Positions 60,196-64,000 of a DNA stretch of 64,000 bases are shown here, piece by piece. The stretch lies in NCBI GenBank assembly GCA_026874595.1, contig CM049311.1, positions 75,146,953 through 75,210,952 on the forward strand, read 5' to 3'. Source of the stretch: Sipunculus nudus. Its lineage: Eukaryota > Annelida > Sipuncula > Golfingiida > Sipunculidae. The translations under genes and the position numbers were made by a program. Under the pieces are notes generated by a model. It was not told the origin of the DNA and did no database searches. It was given only the letters and a program-made list of their open reading frames with translations. The stretch's first letter is position 1. Every line of letters starts with the position of its first letter.

Positions 60196-62310
60196 TTTTT
60201 TATAGCTGAGCTAATTGTTAATCATCTGAGCTATAGGTATGACCTTTAGTCACTGTATTTCCTAAATTGCAATGCTGTTTCCACTCAAATATACAAAAAT
60301 ATCCTTGAAATAGTAGTTCAAGGAGTAATTGAGAAGATGCAATGGTGTGGTAATGTAGCATTTTTAAAGAAATCAATTTTCTTTTAAATAATTTGAAATT
60401 AAAATATGATTAAACCGATCTGTATGCATAAATTGATAATATATGAGGCAAATTATGGAGGAATAAAGGCACAATTTAAAATTTGGAATTCTGAATCAAG
60501 TATGATTTTCAGATATTTATTTTTTTTACAAATTTAAAGATATGATTTTTTTGTGGTAAAAAATAAAAATATTTGTATACATAATGTGGCGTTATCTGAC
60601 AAGACTGAGATAAATGATGATGCAATTTAGATTTATGATGTTAACTTATGATGAAAGTTGATCTTATTAAAAAATGAGGAACTAATGCAAACAATTCAGC
60701 AGAATGTCCTGTATGTATTTGCAGAGGTATTGTAATTCCCCCCAGTTCCACCAATTAGTTTTATTGGAAACGTGCAAACTTTATTAAATTTAAAAACAAA
60801 TATTTTTAGAAAGTAAGATTTAATCGAAATCTATGCTTGCCTTAGGAGATAAAGTGATCAGCTTTGTTTGTCTACCACTCTGGTAGTCCATTTTTAAACA
60901 TTCAATAATTGCTAATGCTTTTTTCATCCTGTAACTACTGTTGAATAAGGAAATATTGTACGTATTTACGGAGATTTTCTAACTCCCATTATTAACCCAA
61001 CCTAACCCCCCCCCCCCACCATAAAATCCTGGCATTTATGGACTTGTGACGTTATTTATATATATTTAATGGTTTATCATAAAAATAGATCTAATCGAAC
61101 AAATGTGTCAATAGCTGAACTCTCAACAATCTATCTAAAAAGGCAACCAATGATCATCGTAACAGTATAGACCATATGTTCAAAAACTGCTCATATGCTT
61201 AAGTTTCAACATTAGAAAACACATGGTCACAAAATATTATTTGCAACAATTTCTTACTAATCAATATAAACAAATCATGTCAACCTACCATGACATAATT
61301 ACCTCTACCTCTCAGACTTTATCTCAATTTGATATTATTTTAAACTTTTACCTTTAAGGTCATGCACTTAAGCTGGGCATTAGACACATTTTGTTTGCAG
61401 GCAATACCTTTTCTAATTATGAACTGATTTCATTCAATTTTGTAACAAGAATATCCCTTCGATGGATCAACCAAAATCGCCCCTCGTCTGTCACCATCGA
61501 TGACTGAGTGAATATCATACCTTTTGAACTACTGCATGTTTTCCTTAAATTTGATACATTGTTTCAACCAACATTAACCCTGGTCTTTAAGGTAATATTT
61601 CTGCTTATACTATATTTCTGCTAATACTTTTCCTTACTTGTTTTCGAAAGGAGAGAACTTTACAGAATGTTAAACCTTAATATAAAAGTTGTACATGGGA
61701 TCATTTCAGCAGATGTTGTACTTAACTGTAAAAACTGGTATCGCCATCTTTTTCCTTTTTTCATGTTCACTTGTGTTCATGCGGCAGCCGAATTAAAACA
61801 GTGCTGTCAGTTTCTTAGCTCTGATTTTTTTTTATAGCAAACTGAACTTTGTTTGCTTATTGGTCACTTATAGTTTATTTACCTTCCTTAACTGAAAGTC
61901 ATCTGAGGTATATGGAAGTTCTCCTGGCTTCCCAATTGTAATATTATCCTCTATACTTCCTATATCAGATTACGATATTTTGTACTTTTTTCCTCAGATC
62001 AATCTGTATGGGCAACCTGTTTTTTAGAGATATCATAAAAAATTACTTGTTATGTCCTGTTGAAGTCATATACCACCTGCAAACGAGAAACATACATTTG
62101 TTTTGATTTAGTTAGAGCTGTCTTTCTGTACATCAGTCATTACAGATTTCCACTGCACTTTTTTGGTTCCAGAGAGTAGTTTGCCTGACTGATGTCAAAT
62201 TTCATTCAAATTAGTTGAATTAGAATGGTTTCCCTTATATATACCCATCACTTGATGCCAATCATTTTGCACCACACTCCAACGCCTATTTTCTTGCCTA
62301 CATGAATTGA
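60196..62310. other. AT-rich stretch with degenerate composite-family ends
   Basis: TATAGCTGAGCTAATTGTTA ATCATCTGAGCTATAG (60203-60238) and AACTGAAAGTCATCTGAGGT (61891-61910) resemble the left end of the composite at 26111. The interval is probably decayed copies of that family. No gene seen. Confidence 0.45.
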
Positions 62311-62322
62311 AATTCTTATTAT

Positions 62323-62350
62323 CCCCTTGCAACGAAGTTGCGAAAGGGAT
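62323..62350 (+). repeat. Terminal hairpin of the 145-bp satellite element
   Basis: CCCCTTGCAAC and GTTGCGAAAGGG pair around GAA, with a small bulge. This is followed by ATATAGTAACGCC and a GTCCGTCTGTCC run that leads into the array. It looks like the left end of the mobile element carrying the satellite. Confidence 0.5.
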
Positions 62351-62429
62351 ATAGTAACGCCTCCGTTCGTGCTTCCGTCGGTGTGTCCGTCTGTCCGTCC
62401 TTCCGTCTGTCCGTCTGTCCGACCGAAAT

Positions 62430-63960
62430 TGCTTTGTGGATCAATTTTAAGCCTAACCTTTTGCCCAAAACCTTACATCTCGCACATATGGTTACCCACC
62501 CATGGATGAAGAAACCTATCTATTTTGAGGTCACGAGGTCAAAGGTCACGGCCACAGCACCCACTTCTTGAAAAAGTTTGTGGATCGATTTCAAGCCAAA
62601 CTGTTTGACCTAAACCTTTCATCTTGGACATATGACTCACCCACCCATGAATGAAGAAACCTCTCGATTTTGCGGTCACAGGGTCAAAGGTCACAGCCAC
62701 AGCACCAACTTCTTGAAAAAGCTTGTGGACCCATTTTAAGCAAAACTGTTTAACCTTAACCTTTCATTTTGCACATATGGCTCACCCACCCATGGATGAA
62801 GAAACCTATCGATTTTTAGGTCACGGGGTCAAAGGTCACAGCCACAGCACCCACTTCTTGAAAAAGTTTGTGGACCCATTTTAAGCAAAACCGTTTGACC
62901 TAAACCTTTCATCTTGTACATATGGCTTACCCACCCATGGATGAAGAAACCTATCGATTTTCAGGTCACGGGGTCAAAGGTCACAGCCACAGCACCCACT
63001 TCTTGAAAAAGCTTGTGGACCCATTTTAAGCAAAACCGTTTGACCTAAACCTTTCATCTTGCACATATGGCTTACCCACCCATGGATGAAGAAACCTATC
63101 GATTTTGAGGTCATGGGGTCAAAGTTCACGGCCACAGCACCCACTTCTTGAAAAAGTTTGTGGATCGATTTCAAGCCAAACTGTTTGACCTAAACCTTTC
63201 ATCTTGGACATATGACTCACCCACCCATGAATGAAGAAACCTCTCGATTTTGCGGTCACAGGGTCAAAGGTCACAGCCACAGCACCCACTTCTTGAAAAA
63301 GATTGTGGACCCATTTTAAGCAAAACTGTTTAACCTTAACCTTTCATTTTGCACATATGGCTCACCCACCCATGGATGAAGAAACCTATCGATTTTTAGG
63401 TCACGGGGTCAAAGGTCACAGCCACAGCACCCACTTCTTGAAAAAGTTTGTGGACCCATTTTAAGCAAAAGCGTTTGACCTAAACCTTTCATCTTGTACA
63501 TATGGCTTACCCACCCATGGATGAAGAAACCTATCGATTTTCAGGTCACGGGGTCAAAGGTCACAGCCACAGCACCCACTTCTTGAAAAAGCTTGTGGAC
63601 CCATTTTAAGCAAAACCGTTTGACCTAAACCTTTCATCTTGCACATATGGCTTACCCACCCATGGATGAAGAAACCTATCGATTTTGAGGTCATGGGGTC
63701 AAAGTTCACGGCCACAGCACCCACTTCTTGAAAAAGCTTGTTTACACATTTTAAGCAAGACCTCTTAACGTAAACCTTTCATCTCGCACATATGGCTTAC
63801 CCACTCATGGATGGATAAACCTATTGATTTTGAGGTCACGGGGTCAAAGGTCACGGCCACAGTACCCACTTCTTGAAAATGCTTGTGGATCAATTTCAAG
63901 CCAAACCGTTTAACCAAAACCTTTGCTCTCGCACATATTCATCACACACCGATACACGTA
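62430..63960 (+). repeat. 145-bp satellite with a 580-bp higher-order period
   Basis: The landmark CTTCTTGAAAA recurs at 62564, 62709, 62854, 62999, 63144, 63289, 63434, 63579, 63724 and 63869, every interval being exactly 145 bp. Variant units repeat every fourth copy: TTGTGGATCGATTTCAAGCC at about 62578 and 63158, and CATGAATGAAGAAACCTCTC likewise. Each unit contains GGGTCAAAGGTCA or a close variant. The last units are more diverged and the array ends near the window edge. Confidence 0.93.
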
Positions 63961-64000
63961 CAACTTATTGAGTTTGACATCAAAGCTCAAGCTCGCACAC

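Overview
This is a gene-poor, AT-rich eukaryotic window. Introns are GT-AG, coding exons are short and far apart, and the rest is microsatellites, satellite-like arrays, tRNA-derived SINEs, MITEs and a truncated non-LTR retrotransposon. There are no bacterial-style operons, rRNA or tRNA genes, or CRISPR arrays. The repeat styles match what I remember of lophotrochozoan, especially molluscan, genomes: arrays opening with runs of GTCCGTCCGTCTGTCC, elements ending CATGGGTCACTTGTT, tRNA SINEs and long poly-G runs. The mollusc call is inference, not proof.

Two genes are well supported. The first (16271-20184, +) ends in a large terminal exon with a clear Hairy/Orange domain. A phase-matched upstream exon gives a 249-residue model with no recognisable bHLH region and no WRPW motif. 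The second (45855-49913, +) is a two-exon secreted protein with a signal peptide and two trypsin-inhibitor-like (TIL) cysteine-rich domains. Its 3.6 kb intron holds a minisatellite of 31 units of 40 bp.

A third, unidentified gene is supported by three phase-compatible, stop-free exons on + (4880-4985, 6466-6557, 7996-8083), with possible further exons at 2873 and 8966. Weaker single-exon candidates lie at 42829-42954 (+), 50516-50709 (-) and 59998-60064 (+). These genes are separate neighbours, and nothing suggests they act in one pathway.

Region by region: 1-8.1 kb holds the unknown gene and one SINE. 8.1-16 kb is mostly plain AT-rich sequence with TA microsatellites and a few CpG-richer blocks. 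16-20.4 kb is the Orange-domain gene. 20.4-26.1 kb holds a Harbinger-like MITE, a SINE and a transposon-end fragment. 26.1-33.0 kb is a 6.8 kb composite repeat with 13-bp inverted ends, built from 337-bp units in a three-unit higher-order pattern and twice interrupted by a second element carrying 280-bp units. 35-37.6 kb holds duplications and a 186-bp array. 40.2-45.2 kb holds a SINE, a 5'-truncated non-LTR element with a 14-bp target duplication, a 518-bp TIR element and a second Harbinger-like MITE. 45.8-50.3 kb is the TIL gene. 50-60 kb has LTR-like segments and low-copy repeats. 62.3 kb to the end is a 145-bp satellite with a 580-bp higher-order period that runs almost to the edge of the window.
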